Shown piece by piece: positions 46,544 through 59,400 of a DNA stretch of 64,000 nucleotides. Each line of letters starts with the position of its first letter. Positions within the stretch are counted from its first letter, which is position 1. The stretch is from Rebecca billardiae RCC1528 (Eukaryota; Haptophyta): NCBI GenBank assembly GCA_965240325.2, contig OZ251224.1:3038001-3102000 (forward strand), read 5' to 3'. The translations under genes were made by a program, and so were the position numbers. The notes beneath the pieces are model-generated. The model was not told the origin of the DNA. It made no database searches and saw only the letters and a list, made by a program, of their open reading frames with translations.

Positions 46544-46948
46544 GGTGGTGGTTGGTTGGGGGCTGGCCAGGGTAGGGCTGGAGGCTTCGGCCGCCAGTCT
46601 GATCACCCGGAGCCCGTTATAAAGGGGAATTTTAAAAATGTCCTATTATTTTGCCAATGTGGCGTCGCTCACAGCGCAGGCAGGTGTTTGGCGCGGCTGC
46701 ACTCTCGAGGTGGCTGGGATACAACATCCAGGTGCAGCACCCTCCCCGTGTGGTGTCAGAGCGCGCTCCCGAGCGCGTGCCTCCGAGCGCGGGGCGGCCG
46801 CTTGCTGCAATGGCCGCCTCGATGAGGTGCGGCAACGCGCCCCTCACCAGCCTGCGCCGGTCTGTTTTGTGGCGGTGTCTTTGTGCAGTGTTGGATGGCG
46901 TCAATCACGCCTTAACCAAGTGTGCACGTCAAAACATAGTAAACTGTA
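46544..46948. repeat. Rearranged copy of the repeats at 8755-9240
   Basis: 46544-46631 is the inverse of about 9122-9230 (CCAGCCCCCAACCAACCACC block). 46727-46948 matches 8755-8972 in direct orientation. The same two modules are joined in a different order, so they move separately. Confidence 0.75.
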
Positions 46949-47816
46949 GAGGAGTCGGGGGGGGAGCATCAGGTAAAAGTGTGTTGAGCCTCAGGTAAAA
47001 GTGTGTTGAGCGTAAGGGGATCCCACCCTTCACCTACGCTGACACTGTGACACATTGAGGCGCTCTGGTCAGCCAGACACGCGTGCTACGAGTGCAGCGT
47101 GGCCAGGAAGCATCACCCACTACTCCCTGGCTTACTTCACCCCGTGTCGGACGCCCTGAGTAGCAGTTCGCTTCATCGCGCGCGGGTGCGCGCGCACGTA
47201 GCCGCTGGCCGACGTGGTGAGCGCGTCGGGCGGCTGTGCACGCGCACGAATCGAGTGTCAGCAGCAGCACTCGCTCGCGCTCAGGCGGGGTAACATGTTT
47301 GCTCACTAGATAGGCGTCTGGATCAGCAAGCTACCAGCCGTGGTAGACGTTGCACCTGATGGGGTCGAAGGCTCGACCGCACGCCTGGCAACAGGAGGGC
47401 CACGAGCGCGCCCGCAACCACCGCCGCGCCTGCGTCCGCAAGGCGCAAGGGGGCTGAGCACCTATTATTGACCTTACGCGTCGCCCTGGCTGGGCCTTGG
47501 GCCAGATGTATCTATCCGCCTACCCCCAGCGTCGCGCGCAGGCTCTGAGACGGTTGGCGTCTCAACGGTCTCCTCGTCCGCGCAGTTGGTGCCGCATCAT
47601 CGAGGGAAGTGTCGTAGGCACGACCAAAATGACTGACCTGCTTGATGAAATCGGCCAGATCGACTGCCAGATCGTCGAGCTGACGAGTCGAGCTCGAACG
47701 GCCAGCGGGCCATCGAGTTCCGCGTCCTCAGATGGCAGCCCATCGGTGGGTCAATCGTCTACCTCGTCACCCATACCGACCGTACCGACCCTTCCGCTCG
47801 CCACACTGACTCTCTG
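46949..47816. other. Intergenic, no supported gene
   Basis: Contains a short tandem CAGGTAAAAGTGTGTTGAG(C) near 46970-47010. A Ser-rich plus frame at about 47626-47817 (MTDLLDEIGQIDCQIVELTS) is the only stretch of protein-like composition; it is too short to identify. Confidence 0.4.
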
Positions 47817-48950
47817 AGCAAGGGCGGTAAGGGCTGTCAACTCCCAGTGGCGGCGGTGGCAGAGGTTGGTCGCCGCTTCGTCGCTGCGCGGCCTCGCTCC
47901 AGCGACTAACTCTCGTGGGCGCCCGCCCTGGGGGGCGAGTGGGGCGCGCACGGCGCGAGCTCCTGTGGCCGTGTACGCGCGCGCGGAGGCGGCGCGCGTG
48001 GCTGGGCAGGTGCTAAGGAGTGTATGTCGCCCTCCCACGCCGCGCGCCTTGCTCGCCGCCGCTTTCGCCGCGCCTCAGGCCAGCGCGCACGCGTGCGCCG
48101 CCTCCAGAGCCAGCCTCGGGCAATCGGCAGCCGCCCGCGCATGTGTGGTGCGCGGTCTGGTCGGCGCGAGTCGGTCGGGGCCATCGGGCGAGGCTCGCAT
48201 ACTATAGACGCGCGCCATGCTGCCTCGCGCCGCCGCGCGTGGGTTGTCATGGGTCGACACGCAAGCATCTTAGGTCTGACACGAACTGCAGCACGAATGC
48301 GAAAATGCTCATGTTTGGACGCTCATGGAGACGCTGGAGAGCACAATAGACGCGCGCAGGCGATGAAGAGCGGGGCAATGCACTCATAGGACGCCGTACA
48401 CGCGCCCAATGCGGCCGCCTATCACGCGCATGTGCGCTCACTGTCACGTATTCGAGCTCATTTCTGCTTGTCGTGCATTCATCGATCAGCTTCCTTCAAC
48501 AGCTTCACGGGATGGGACCGGGCCCATGCGCGGCGGCGCGAGGCAGCATGGCGCGCGTCTATAGTATGCGAGCCTCGCCCGATGGCCCCGACCGACTCGC
48601 GCCGACCAGACCGCGCACCACACATGCGCGGGCGGCTGCCGATTGCCCGAGGCTGGCTCTGGAGGCGGCGCACGCGTGCGCGCTGGCCTGAGGCGCGGCG
48701 AAAGCGGCGGCGAGCAAGGCGCGCGGCGTGGGAGGGCGACATACACTCCTTAGCACCTGCCCAGCCACGCGCGCCGCCTCCGCGCGCGCGTACACGGCCA
48801 CAGGAGCTCGCGCCGTGCGCGCCCCACTCGCCCCCCAGGGCGGGCGCCCACGAGAGTTTGTCGCTGGAGCGAGGCCGCGCAGCGACGAAGCGGCGACCAA
48901 CCTCTGCCACCGCCGCCACTGGGAGTTGACAGCCCTTACCGCCCTTGCTC
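47817..48950. repeat. Foldback element, about 425-bp arms
   Basis: Arms 47817-48242 and 48526-48950 are near-perfect inverted copies around a unique 283-bp loop. The arm core GCCGCGCGCCTTGCTCGCCG and the following CTCAGGCCAGCGCGCACGCG match the 28.6-kb foldback arm. It ends about 185 bp from the TBCD stop codon. Confidence 0.85.
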
Positions 48951-49134
48951 TGAGCCTTGCGCCGTCGTCAGCGGTCAGAGCTCGCGCGCACGGGCGCCTT
49001 CGCGAAGGGTGGGACCGCCCACCCTTCCGCGAGTTCCGGCCCGCGCCGGTAAAAGAGATACCTATTACCTTAGTTAAGCTACACTAGTGTAGGCTACAGT
49101 ATACAGTGACTGGCGCCGCGCCCGCGACTCCGGC

Positions 49135-50114
49135 TCAGTACCCCGTGTCGCGCACGAGGTCGGTGTAGGTGCCAAATACCGCGTCCACGTCGCCCGCTGG
49201 CTTCTTGCTCGGCGCCGCCTTGCGCACGGCCGGGGGCGCGAACGCGTAGATGCGCAGTAGCTCGTCGCGCGCGGCGCGCACGTCGGCGTCGGCGCCGTCC
49301 CACGCCGTGCCGGCGAGCAGCGCGCTCGCCTCGTCCGGCCGGTCTGCGGGCAGGTCGGCCTCGTTGGTGAGCACGTGCTCGTACAGCAGGTTGGCGGTCG
49401 CGCGCCGCACGCGCGGGTACTTGTGCGCGAGCGAGACGAGCGCGGCGCGCAGCATGTACCGCCGGACGGGGAGCGAGGTGTACGGCAGCAGCGAGACGTG
49501 CGCGGACGCGCTCGCGAGCAGCCGGCGCGGCTCGCGCACGCCCACGGCCTGGCGGCGCACGAGCAGCGCGAGCTCGTCCGTGGGCGCCGACGGCGGCGGC
49601 TCGGTCGCGCCGTCGCCCTCCGCCTCCGCCACGCCGCCGCCCTCGCGCAGCGCGTACAGCGCGCCCGCGCTGGCGAGGAACTCGAGGGCGCGCAGCGCGG
49701 GCGTGAGCACGCGCTCGTCGTCCGCGTGCGCGTCGAGCTCGGTGTGCAGCATGCGCACGAACGCGCGCAGGCCGTCCTCGTCCAGCGCTGCGAGCGCGCG
49801 GCGGCGAGCGGGGCGGGGGCGCGCGTGAGCGCGCGCGGCGCGCGGCGTGGGCGGTGGGTGCGCCGCGGCGGCGCGCGCGCGCGAGAAGGGGCGGGCGCGC
49901 GCACAGCGAAGATGGGCGACGAGCGCGTTGCCCGCGCCGCGCACGGTCGACTCCGTCAGCCCGCCCACGCTCACGAGCAGCCCGAGCAGCGCGGCGCGCG
50001 CGTACGGCCGCAGGCCGAGCACGCCGACCGTGTGCGCAAACGTGTTCACCTCGCCCACCGCGTCGGCGCCCGCGCCCTCCGCGTCGGCGTCGGCGGGCTC
50101 GGCGGCGGCGTCGG

Positions 50115-50146
<32 letters not shown>

Positions 50147-51270
50147 GCGTCCGCGCCGTCCGCCTCCTCGCCCGCGTCCGCGTCCGCGTCCGCCTCCGCG
50201 CGCGCGGCTTGTGCGTACGGCGCGAACATGGCGCGCAGCTCGTGCGCGTGCGGCACGAGCGTGAGGGCGGGCTGCGCGCGCGTGAGCAGCGTGCCGAGGC
50301 AGCGCGCGGCGCGCAGGCGCGTGCGGTTGATCTTTTCGTGCGCCTGCTGCACGAGCGCGGCGGCGAGCTCCTCCGCCATGGCGGCCGTCCACACCGGCTC
50401 GGCGCCCGGCACGGCGGCGCGCGCGTCCTGCGCGCGCACGAGCATCGGCGCCATCGTCTGCAGCGCGCCCATCGCCGCCTCGCGCACCCAGCTCCCCACG
50501 TCGCCGCGCTTGTCCACCTCATAGTCGGCGCGGAGGCACGCGAGCAGCTGACCCCACACCAGCCCAACGAGCCGCTCGTCGAGCCCGTCGCGCGCCACGG
50601 CGGTCTCGTCCGCATCCGCCGGCGTCGGTGGCTCCGCCGCGTCGGCCGCGTCGGCGGTGTCGGCGGCGTCGGCGTCGGCTGCGCCGGCTGCGCCCGCGCC
50701 CGCGCCGCCCGCGCCCGCCGGCGGCGCGACGCGGAGCGTGGCCACGACCGCGGCGAGCGCGCGCACCGCGTTGCGCCGCGTCTCGGGGTCGCGCTGCTCG
50801 ACCACCTCGGGCAGCTGCGCGGCGCGGACGAGCGCGCGGACGACGCGCGCGGCGCACGGCAGCAGCTGCGCGCGCGGCAGCACGCTGAGCGCCAGCGCCG
50901 CGCCGCGCGTCGCCGCGGCGTTGTCGTCGCCAGTCAGCACGGCCGCGAAGCGCTCGCCGAGCCGCGCGTTGCGCGCCGCCGCGGCCGTGTCAAGGTACGC
51001 GGCGGCCATGGCGCCGAGCGCGGCGGCGGCGGCGGCGGAGATGGCCTCGTTCGGGTGGCGGAGGCAGTCGGCGACGGTCGAGTCGATCAGCTTGACCTGC
51101 GCGCGCCCCGTGCTCGGCAGCCGCGCGCTCGCGCAGCACTGCAGCACGCGGCACGCGGCCGCGCGCATCACCTCGCCGCCACGGCCGCGGTACAGCCGCG
51201 CGCCCTCGACCGCCGGGACCACGCCCTGCAGCGCGCGCACGTTCGCGCCGCTGAGCGCGCCGTGGGCGAG

Positions 51271-51307
<37 letters not shown>

Positions 51308-53664
51308 CCGGCGCTCGCCGGCGCCGCGCTCAGCCGCGCGAGCGCCAGCGCGAGCTCGGCGAGCATGAGCGCGGCGCCGTGGCGCACGCGCAGGTCTGCG
51401 TTGAGCGCGCGCTTGCACAGCTCGGGGATGACGACCGCGCTCGCGTACTGCGGCTCGCGCTCGCAGAGCACGCCGGCGGCACGCGCGGCGAGGTGGCGCA
51501 CGCCGTCGTCCCAGTGCTGCGCCTTCACCGTCCACAGGTGCTCGAGCAGCGCGCGCGCGTACTCGTCGAACCCGCCCACGAACTTGCCCACCGTCAGGTA
51601 GGCGCGCGCGCGAGAGCCGACGCCGTGGTAGTCGCACACGGTGATGATGTCGATGCCGTGCGCAAACGTGCCCTGCCGGCCGACGTGCTCCTGGAAGGCG
51701 GCGGCGGCGGCGCGGCGGCAGTTGACCTCGCGGTCGAAGCACGCGCACACGAGCATCGCCGGCGCGAGCGCCTCCACGTGCGCCGCCATCACCGCGGGCG
51801 CGTACGCGCGCGCAAACGCCCAGCACGCGTACGCGGCCGCGTCGCGCACGTGCTGCCCGACCGAGTGCGCCGCGCGCTGCACGTCGTAGGCGAGCGCGGC
51901 GCAGACGAGCGGCACGGCGTGGGCGAGGCGCGCGGGGAGGAGGAGGCCGCGGCGCGCGAGCTCGGCCAGCGCCAGGCAGCCGCCGTGCCACGCGCTGTGC
52001 TCCTCCGCCTCGCGGAACAGCTCGAGCACGGACGAGACGATCTCGTCGCCCAGATCGAAGGGCAGCCGCGCGACGATGCGGCCGACGCCCTTCGCGGCCG
52101 ACCAGCGCACGACGGTGTCGTCGTCGGCGAGCGCGCAGAGCATGTGCTCGACCGCCGCCTCGAGCTCCTCCGGCACCTCCGCCCCCTCGTCCTCCTCCGC
52201 CGCGCCCGCCTCGGCCGCAGCCGCCGCGCCGCCGTTCGCGGCGGCGGCGGCGCCGCGCGCCGCGCCGTTGGCGTCGCCGCTCGCGCCGCCCGCCGGCGCC
52301 GCGCCCTCGGAGGGCGGCTCGGCGCCGCCGGCCTCGCTGCTCGTGGCGTGCACGCCACAGCGCCCGGCGGGCGCCGCGCCCGCCACGCCCGACGCCTGCA
52401 GGTTGCCCAGCAGCGAGCGCGCGCCGCGCTCGTACCGCCACGCCGCGACGCGCGGCGGCAGCATCAGCAGCGCCACCCGCTGCGCCAGCTTGGCCGCGAG
52501 CTTGCGACACAGCGTCGAGCTGGGGCGCGGCTCGGGCGGCGCGAGGTGCGGCGTGAGGAGGCTGAGCGACGCGCGGAGCTCGGAGCGGTTGCCCAGGCGC
52601 AGGCACGCGCACAGCGCGCTGTACGCGCCCACGCGCTCGAACTGCGCGCGCGCCAGCGCCGCGCTGCCCGCGCCCTCGTCGCCCCCCTCGGGCGCGCCGA
52701 TCAGCTCGGTCGCCCACGCGATGAACGCGCCGAGGTGCGCTTCCATGCGCGGCCTGCGCGCGCGCGCGAGGGGCGGCGCGCGAGGGGCGGCGCGCGCGTC
52801 AGCCCGCGCCGCGCCGAGACGCGCGCCGCGCCGCGCGCGCGCGAGCGGCACGCGCGCGCGCGCGCGCCGCGCCCCGCAGGGTCAGCCCGCCCCGCGCGCG
52901 CGCCGCACCTCGTGAGCAGGCGGCCGAGGAGCACCGCCGCCGCGTCGCGCGACGGGCCCGTGGAGGAGAGCTGCTCCTTCGCGAGCTCGATCACGCTGGC
53001 GATGAGCCCGCGCGGCGCGTCCGCGCCCGCGCCGCTCGCCAGCGTCGAGTCGATGATGTTCAGGTCGAAGGGCAGCAGCATGAGCACAGACAGCCACAGC
53101 TGCACGCCGTACGCGAGCTGCCAGCCGCCCGGGGCGCTGCTGCTCGTCGCGGAGCGCAGCAGCGCGACGGCGGGCTCGAGGTCGGCGACCTGGTGCGGGA
53201 AGAACTTGACTGCGCGCGGCGGCGTGGCGCGCACGCACGGCGGCGGAGCGTGGGCGGGGGCGGGGGCGATGGTCAGCACGAGACGCCGCCAGTGCCACGA
53301 GCGCGGCGCGCGCGCGCGCGCGCGCGCGCGTCCGTCGCGCACCGATGGTCTTGTACCCGCGAACCTTGCACAGGATGTACACGACGTGCATGAGCTCGCG
53401 CATCTTGGGCGTGTCGCCCTCCGCCGTGCGCGCGCGCACGGCGCGCATCAGCGGGCCGACGATCGCCTCGAGGTGCGTGTCGAGCAGCACGGGCTGCTCC
53501 TGGTACTTGTCGAGCGTCTCGCGCACCCACTCGAGGGTGCGCGGCGTGGAGGCGGGCGAGGGCTCCGTGCCATCGACGGCCGTGTGCGCCTCGATCGTCG
53601 CAATCACCTCGTCCGCCTCGCGGAAAAGCGGCGCGGCCTCCGCGGCGTTGTCGAGAGTGGCCAT
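49135..53664 (-). CDS. TBCD: Tubulin-specific chaperone D (tubulin-folding cofactor D)
   Basis: Cofactor D takes beta-tubulin from the folding pathway and, with cofactors C and E, joins it to alpha-tubulin; it is a long HEAT/Armadillo solenoid. The exons are 53664-53343, 53209-52909, 52753-49905 and 49787-49135, with introns of 133, 155 and 117 bp (GTGCGC or GTGCGG donors, CAG acceptors); the spliced length is 4,125 nt and gives 1,374 residues with all phases consistent. Diagnostic segments are KTIVKFFPHQVADLEPAV across junction 1, LLTRPRMEAHLGAFIAW across junction 2, VVRWSAAKGVGRIVARLP, AWHGGCLALAELARRGLLLP, HVRDAAAYACWAFARAYAP and CFDREVNCRRAAAAAFQEHV. It is longer than the usual about 1,200 residues because of Ala/Asp-rich inserts (for example around 50080-50220 and 50630-50730). 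A large open frame antisense to it is a composition artefact. Confidence 0.95.
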
Positions 53665-53727
53665 CGTCGGCCAGTTGCGACCGTTGTCAGGGCCGTGGTC
53701 GCGCGCGCCTGCCCAGCCTGATCATCT

Positions 53728-55712
53728 GTTGTGCAGTTGGTTTGGTGGGTCTGGCGCTGTGCAAATCCAGCCGCAGAATCCGGAGCAGCAGGACTCAGAG
53801 CCCAGAGCTCAGCGATTATCGCCCCAAGCAGCAGGCACGAGGTTGCCGCAAATGGCGGCACGCAGCGCCGCAGCAGCAAAGGGCATTCATTGTGGCAAAT
53901 CGCGTCGGCGTCCGTGCGCGTGCGTCGGCGGCCGATTCCTTCGCACGCGCAGGCGCAGGCTCCGCTGCCCGCGGGCAGCGGCCGGGCAACACAGGCATGC
54001 GTGATTTCCTGCAGCAGCGTGCAGAAGTGGCAGGTGCCCAGTCAGCCCGAGCGGCTTTCCTGCAGCATGCAGAAGGGGCCGCAGCCCAGCCCGCACGGCT
54101 TCCTGCAGCAGGCAGAAGGGGCTGCAGCCCAGCCCGCAGCAGCCCCCCCCTCAACAGCTCTCTCGGCCCACGGCCGCCGCACCGAGCGCTGCCAGGCGCT
54201 CGTGCATTGCTCAGACCCTCTCGCGCGGCGAGGGAGGCTCCCAAAGGCCCGCAGGCCTTCGTCATCGCGCACGTGTCAAGAGCTCCGCTTGAGCCTTGCC
54301 CAGGACTCGCAAACGTCCTCCATCGTCCTCCGGCCAGCGGCCGTCGAGGCTGCTCTGCTCCACCGTCCTCCGGCCCGCGGCCGTCGAGGCTGCTCGGCTC
54401 CACCGTCCTCCGGCCAGTGGCCGGCGAGGCTGCTCTGCTCCACCGTCCTCCGGCCCGCGGCCGTCGAGGCTGCTCTGCTCCACCGTCCTCCGGCCAGCGG
54501 CCGTCGAGGCTGCTCTGCTCCACCGTCCTCCGGCCCGCGGCCGTCGAGGCTGCTCTGCTCCACCGTCCTCCGGCCAGCGGCCGTCGAGGCTGCTCTGCTC
54601 CACCGTCCTCCGGCCAGCGGCCGTCGAGGCTGCTCTGCTCCACCGTCCTCCGGCCCGCGGCCGTCGAGGCTGCTCTGCTCCACCGTCCTCCGGCCCGCGG
54701 CCGTCGAGGCTGCTCTGCTCCACCGTCCTCCGGCCTGCGGCCGTCGAGGCTGCTCTTTGCGGCCCGCCGGGCCCTAGAACCCGGCCCGCAAGAGCTCCGC
54801 CTGAGCCTTGCCCAGGACTCGCAAGCGTCCTCCACCGTCCTCCGGCCCGCAGGCCGTCGAGGCAAGGGCTTAGCACGCTGCAGGTGCCGCTTGTGCCCGC
54901 AGGCAGCAGCCAGGCAACACCTAACACAGGCATGTGTGACTTCCTGCTAAGCATCAATAGTACTTGCACTAGCAGTACTACGCGAAAGGTGCATTCATCA
55001 GCCGCCCAATAAGGCATACGCGGATTTCCTGCATATCGTCATGCAGAAGGGGTGGATGCCCAGCCGGTGCGGACCATGGCTGTCCGTCCGGCGCTCGCCG
55101 TGCAGTGAGGCAGCTCCGCCGAGCAGCAAGGCGCAAGCCCGCTGGCTGCAGCAGGCAGATCCACTTGGCACTGCAGCATACGGGCAAGGCCGGCAGAGCC
55201 TGCCTTGCTAATTAGGCCTGAGCAGGCCGCTGGAGACCAGCAGGCCTGCACTGCCGCTTACTTGCTGGAACCTGGGTATACAGCAGGGCCGCTACGTTGC
55301 TATCAGCGCACTGGCCTGCCAGGCAGCACGGGCCGTGCCGGTAGGCCGCAGCCAAGGCCCTTGCAGCAGCCGAGAGGCCGCTCAACGCCTGCCTCGTCGT
55401 CGTCAAAGCCAAAGGCAGCAAAGCAATCGAAAAACGAACACCGCCACCGTGCGCATCATGCAGTTGGGATACGGATTACGGTCCCCGACCCTACAAGCAC
55501 AGCCACCCGACGCCCCTGTGGAACGATTGGGAACGTCAGCGCGGCAAACACGTCGCAGCCGCAAGTACCCTGGTGGCACAGTGGGCTGCAACCACTCGGG
55601 CCTCCACTTGGAGGTATCCCAACTGTCGACGACGTCGCCGATCTGGTGACTGCGTAGCAGTGGGCATAACATACTACAATCATGCGGCGAACAAGGAACA
55701 AGGACCGCTTGT
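53728..55712 (+). repeat. Large tandem unit, copy 1 (A-end ... B-end)
   Basis: The A module (about 53730-53890, GTGCAGTTGGTTTGGTGGGT on) and the B module (about 55530-55712, ending ACAAGGACCGCTTG) bound this unit. The next unit starts immediately with another A module. The interior contains the 40-bp minisatellite. No gene was recognised. Confidence 0.6.
54325..54755 (+). repeat. 40-bp minisatellite, about 11 copies
   Basis: The unit CCACCGTCCTCCGGCCCGCG + GCCGTCGAGGCTGCTCTGCT alternates CCCGCGG with CCAGCGG/CCAGTGG variants. 40 bp is not a codon multiple and the unit has no stop in several frames, which explains the overlapping Pro/Arg/Ser-rich open frames on both strands. Confidence 0.92.
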
Positions 55713-56154
55713 GTTGTGCAGTTGGTTTGGTGGGTCTGGCGCGAAGCTCACAAGGGGTCCGCAATGTACTGGAGACGCAAGCGCTGTGCAAATCCAGCCG
55801 CAGAATCCGGAGCAGCAGGACTCAGAGCCCAGAGCTCAGCGATTATCGCCCCAAGCAGCAGGCACGAGGTTGCCGCAAATGGCGGCACGCAGCGCCGCAG
55901 CAGCAAAGGGCATTCATTGTGGCAAATCCTCCCACCCACCCACCCTGACTACCAGGCAAGCAGCTGAGGGTGCTCACCACTGGCCCCAGCAGGAGCTGAC
56001 ACCAGTGCTGGCTATGCACTACCACCGCAAGGGTGGCTCTCTCACTGCCAGCAGGCAGTCGACACAGGGCACTGGTTGGGCGCCAGCGAGCAGCTCACTC
56101 CAAGATGCCGATGGCGCGAGTGTGTGCTTGAGCATGGCCTGAGGGCCTCATATT

Positions 56155-56395
56155 GTCTTTGCTGACGAAGGAGATGACGACGTTGGCGCATCGGAGGCAG
56201 GTCGGAGAGTGGTGAGGCGATGACTGGTTGGAGGCGCAATGGCGGGTCGGAGCGCGATGACGGGTCGGAGGCAGGGCGAGTCTTCCAGGTCGAAGGTGGG
56301 GGTTTGAGGTCGGAGAGTGGCGAGGCGATGACTGGTCGGAGGAGCGATGACGGGTCGGAGCGATGACGGGTCGGAGTCACAAGTTGCAACCGACG
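56155..56395 (-). repeat. Short GATGACGGGTCGGAG-type tandem region
   Basis: Imperfect repeats of GGTCGGAG(A/C)G(A/T)G and GATGAC(T/G)GGTCGGAG over about 240 bp, locally less GC-rich. Confidence 0.6.
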
Positions 56396-56449
56396 CTGGC
56401 ATTCGGCTGTGCAAAGCCGCTAATCAGGCAAGGAACCACTGCGATCGCA

Positions 56450-59400
56450 GTTTCGAGGGCCCTGCAAGCTGCAGGCGCCGCTGCCCACAGGCAGCTGCCT
56501 GCAGGGCAACACAGGCATGCGTGATCGCCTGCAGCAGGAGGCAGAAGGGGCAGCCAGCCCGAGCTAATTTCCTGCATCATCGATCATGCAGAGGAAGGGG
56601 CAGCTGCCCTGCAATGGCACGGAACATCGCGCTCACAGTGCCAAGGGCTCAGCACACCACAGGCGCAGCTGCCAGCAGGCAGCTGCCAAGCAACACAGGC
56701 GTGCCGTATTTACTGCAGCAGCATGCAGAAAGTGCAGTCAGCCCGAGCGGCTTCCCTGCATCATCATGCGGAAGAAGGGGCAGCGGCCCAGCCGGCGCGG
56801 CACATTGCACGTGCAGTGTCAAGCCCCTGGCTAAGCAAACCGCAGCCGCAGGCGATGCGATTTCCTGCAGCAGCATGCAGAAGGGCAGCCGGCCCGAGCG
56901 GCTTTCCTGCAGTATGCAGAAGGGGCAGCAGCCCAGCCGGCGCGGAACATCGCGCTCGCCGTGTCAAGAGCTTAGCACTCAGCAGGCACAGCTGCCAGCA
57001 GGCAGCTGCCAGCCCACGAGCGGCTTTCCTGCAGCAGGCAGAAGGGGCAGCAGCCCAGCCAGAGCGGCTTTCCTGCAGCATGCAGAAGGGGCAGCAGCCC
57101 AGCCGGCGCCGAACAACGCGCTTGCAGTGTCAAGGGCTTAGCACTCCGCAGGCGCCGCTGCCCGCAGGCAGCTGCCAGCCCACGAGCGGCTTTCCTGCAG
57201 CAGGCAGAAGGGGCAGCAGCCCAGCCCGAGCGGCTTTCCTTCAGCAGGTGAAGGGGCAGCAGCCCAGCCGGCGCGGTGAAGGGGCAGCAGCCCAGCCGGC
57301 GCGGCACATCTCGTTCACAGTGTCAAGGGCTTAGCACTCCGCAGGCGCCGCTGCCAGCAGGCGGCTGCCAGCCCAAGCGGCTTTCCTGCAGCATGCAGAA
57401 GGGGCAGCAGCCCAGCCAGAGCGGCTTTCCTGCAGCATGCAGAAGGGGCAGCAGCCCAGCCGGCGCCGAACACGCGCTCGCAGTGTCGAGGGCTTAGCAC
57501 TTCGCAGCCGCCGCTGCCCGCAGGCAGCCGCCAGCCCGAGCGGCTTTCCTGCAGCATGCAGAAGGGGCAGCTGCCCAGCCGGCGCTGCACATCGCGCTGG
57601 CAGTGTCGAGCCCCTGGCTCAGCAAACCGCAGCCGCAAGCGCGACTGCCAGCAGGCAGCAGCCTTACAAAACAGGCATCATTGTGATGCGATTTCCTGCA
57701 GCAGCATGCAGAAGGGGCAGCCAGCCCGAGCGGCCTTCCTGCAGTATGAAGAAGGGGCAGCAGCCCAGCCGGCGCGGAACTCGCGTTCGCCGTGTCAAGA
57801 GCTCAGCACTCTGCAGGCGCCGCTGCCCGCCGGCAGCTGCCAGCCAGAGAGAGGCTTTCCTGCAGCATGCAGAAGGGGCAGCAGCCCAGCCAGAGCGGCT
57901 GTCCTTCAGCAGGCGAAGGGGCAGCAGCCCAGCCGGCGCGGAACTTGCGCTTGCCGTGTACAGCCCGAGCTGCTTTTCTGCAGCATGCAGAAGGGGCCGC
58001 AGCCCAGCTGGTGCTGAACATCGCGTTCGCAGTGTCAAGGGCTTAGCACTCCGCAGGCGCCGATGCCCGCAGGCAGCTGCCAGGCAACACAGGCATGCAT
58101 ATGTGATTTCCTGCAGCACTGAGGCATGCAGAAGGGGCCCCGCCAGCCCAGCCAGAGCGGCTTTCCTGCAGCATGCAGAAGGGGCAGCAGCCCAGCCGGC
58201 GCCGAACAACGCGCTCGCAGTGTCGAGGGCTTAGCACTCCGCAGGCGCCGCTGCCGCAGGCAGCTGCCAGCCCGAGCTGCTTTCCTGCAGCATGCAGAAA
58301 GGGGCAGCTGCCCAGCCGGCACGGCATATTGCGCTCGCAGTGTCGAGCCCCTGGCTCAGCAAACCACAGCCGCAAGCGCGGCTGCCTGCAGGCAGCAGCC
58401 TGGCAAAACAGGCATGTGGTGCGATTTCCTCCAGCAGCATGCAGAAGGGGCAGCCAGCCCGAGCGGCCTTCGTGCAGTATGCAGAAGGGGCAGCAGCCCA
58501 GCCGGCGCGGAACTCGCGCTCGCCGTGTCAAGAGCTTAGCACTCTGCAGGCGCCGCTGCCCGCGGGCAGCTGCCAGCCCGAGAGAGGCTTTCCTGCAGCA
58601 TGCTGAAGGGGCAGCAGCCCAGCCGGAGCGGCTGTCCTTCAGCAGGCGAAGGGGCAGCAGCCCAGCCGGCGCGGAACTCGCGCTTGCCGTGTACAGCCCA
58701 AGCTGCTTTCCTGCAGCATGCAGAAGGGGCCGCAGCCCAGCTGGTGCTGAACATCGCGTTCGCAGTGTCAAGGGCTTAGCACTCCGCAGGCGCCGCTTCC
58801 CGCAGGCAGCTGCCAGGCAACACAGGCATGCATGTGTGATTTCCTGCAGCACTGAGGCATGCAAAGGGGCCCCAGCCCAGCCAGAGCGGCTTTCCTGCAG
58901 CATGCAGAAGGGGCAGCAGCCCAGCCAGAGCGGCTTTCCTGCAGCATGCAGAAGGGGCAGCGGCCCAGCCGGCGCCGAACACGCGCTCGCAGTGTCGAGG
59001 GCTTAGCACTTCGCAGGCGCCGCTGCCCGCAGGCAGCCGCCAGCCCGAGCGGCTTTCCTGCAGCATGCAGAAGGGGCAGCTGCCCAGCCGGCGCTGCACA
59101 TCGCGCTGGCAGTGTCGAGCCCCTGGCTCAGCAAACCGCAGCCGCAAGCGCGACTGCCAGCAGGCAGCAGCCTTACAAAACAGGCATCATTGTGATGCGA
59201 TTTCCTGCAGCAGCATGCAGAAGGGCAGCCAGCCCGAGCGGCTTTCCTGCAGTATGCAGAAGGGGCAGCCGCCCAGCCAGCGCGGAACATCGCGCTTGCA
59301 GTGTCAAGAGCTTAGCACTCTGCAGGCGCCGCTGCCCGCCGGCAGCTGCCAGCCCGAGCGGCTTTCCTGCAGCATGCAGAAGGGGCAGCATCCCAGCCAG

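Noticed and set aside
49375-53721. About 1,450-codon plus-strand open frame
   Set aside because: It is the antisense shadow of TBCD, extremely Arg/Ala-rich, and crosses the TBCD introns without change.
53742-54950. About 400-codon Pro/Arg/Ser-rich repeat protein
   Set aside because: Made by the 40-bp minisatellite, which is open in several frames on both strands; the unit is not a codon multiple.
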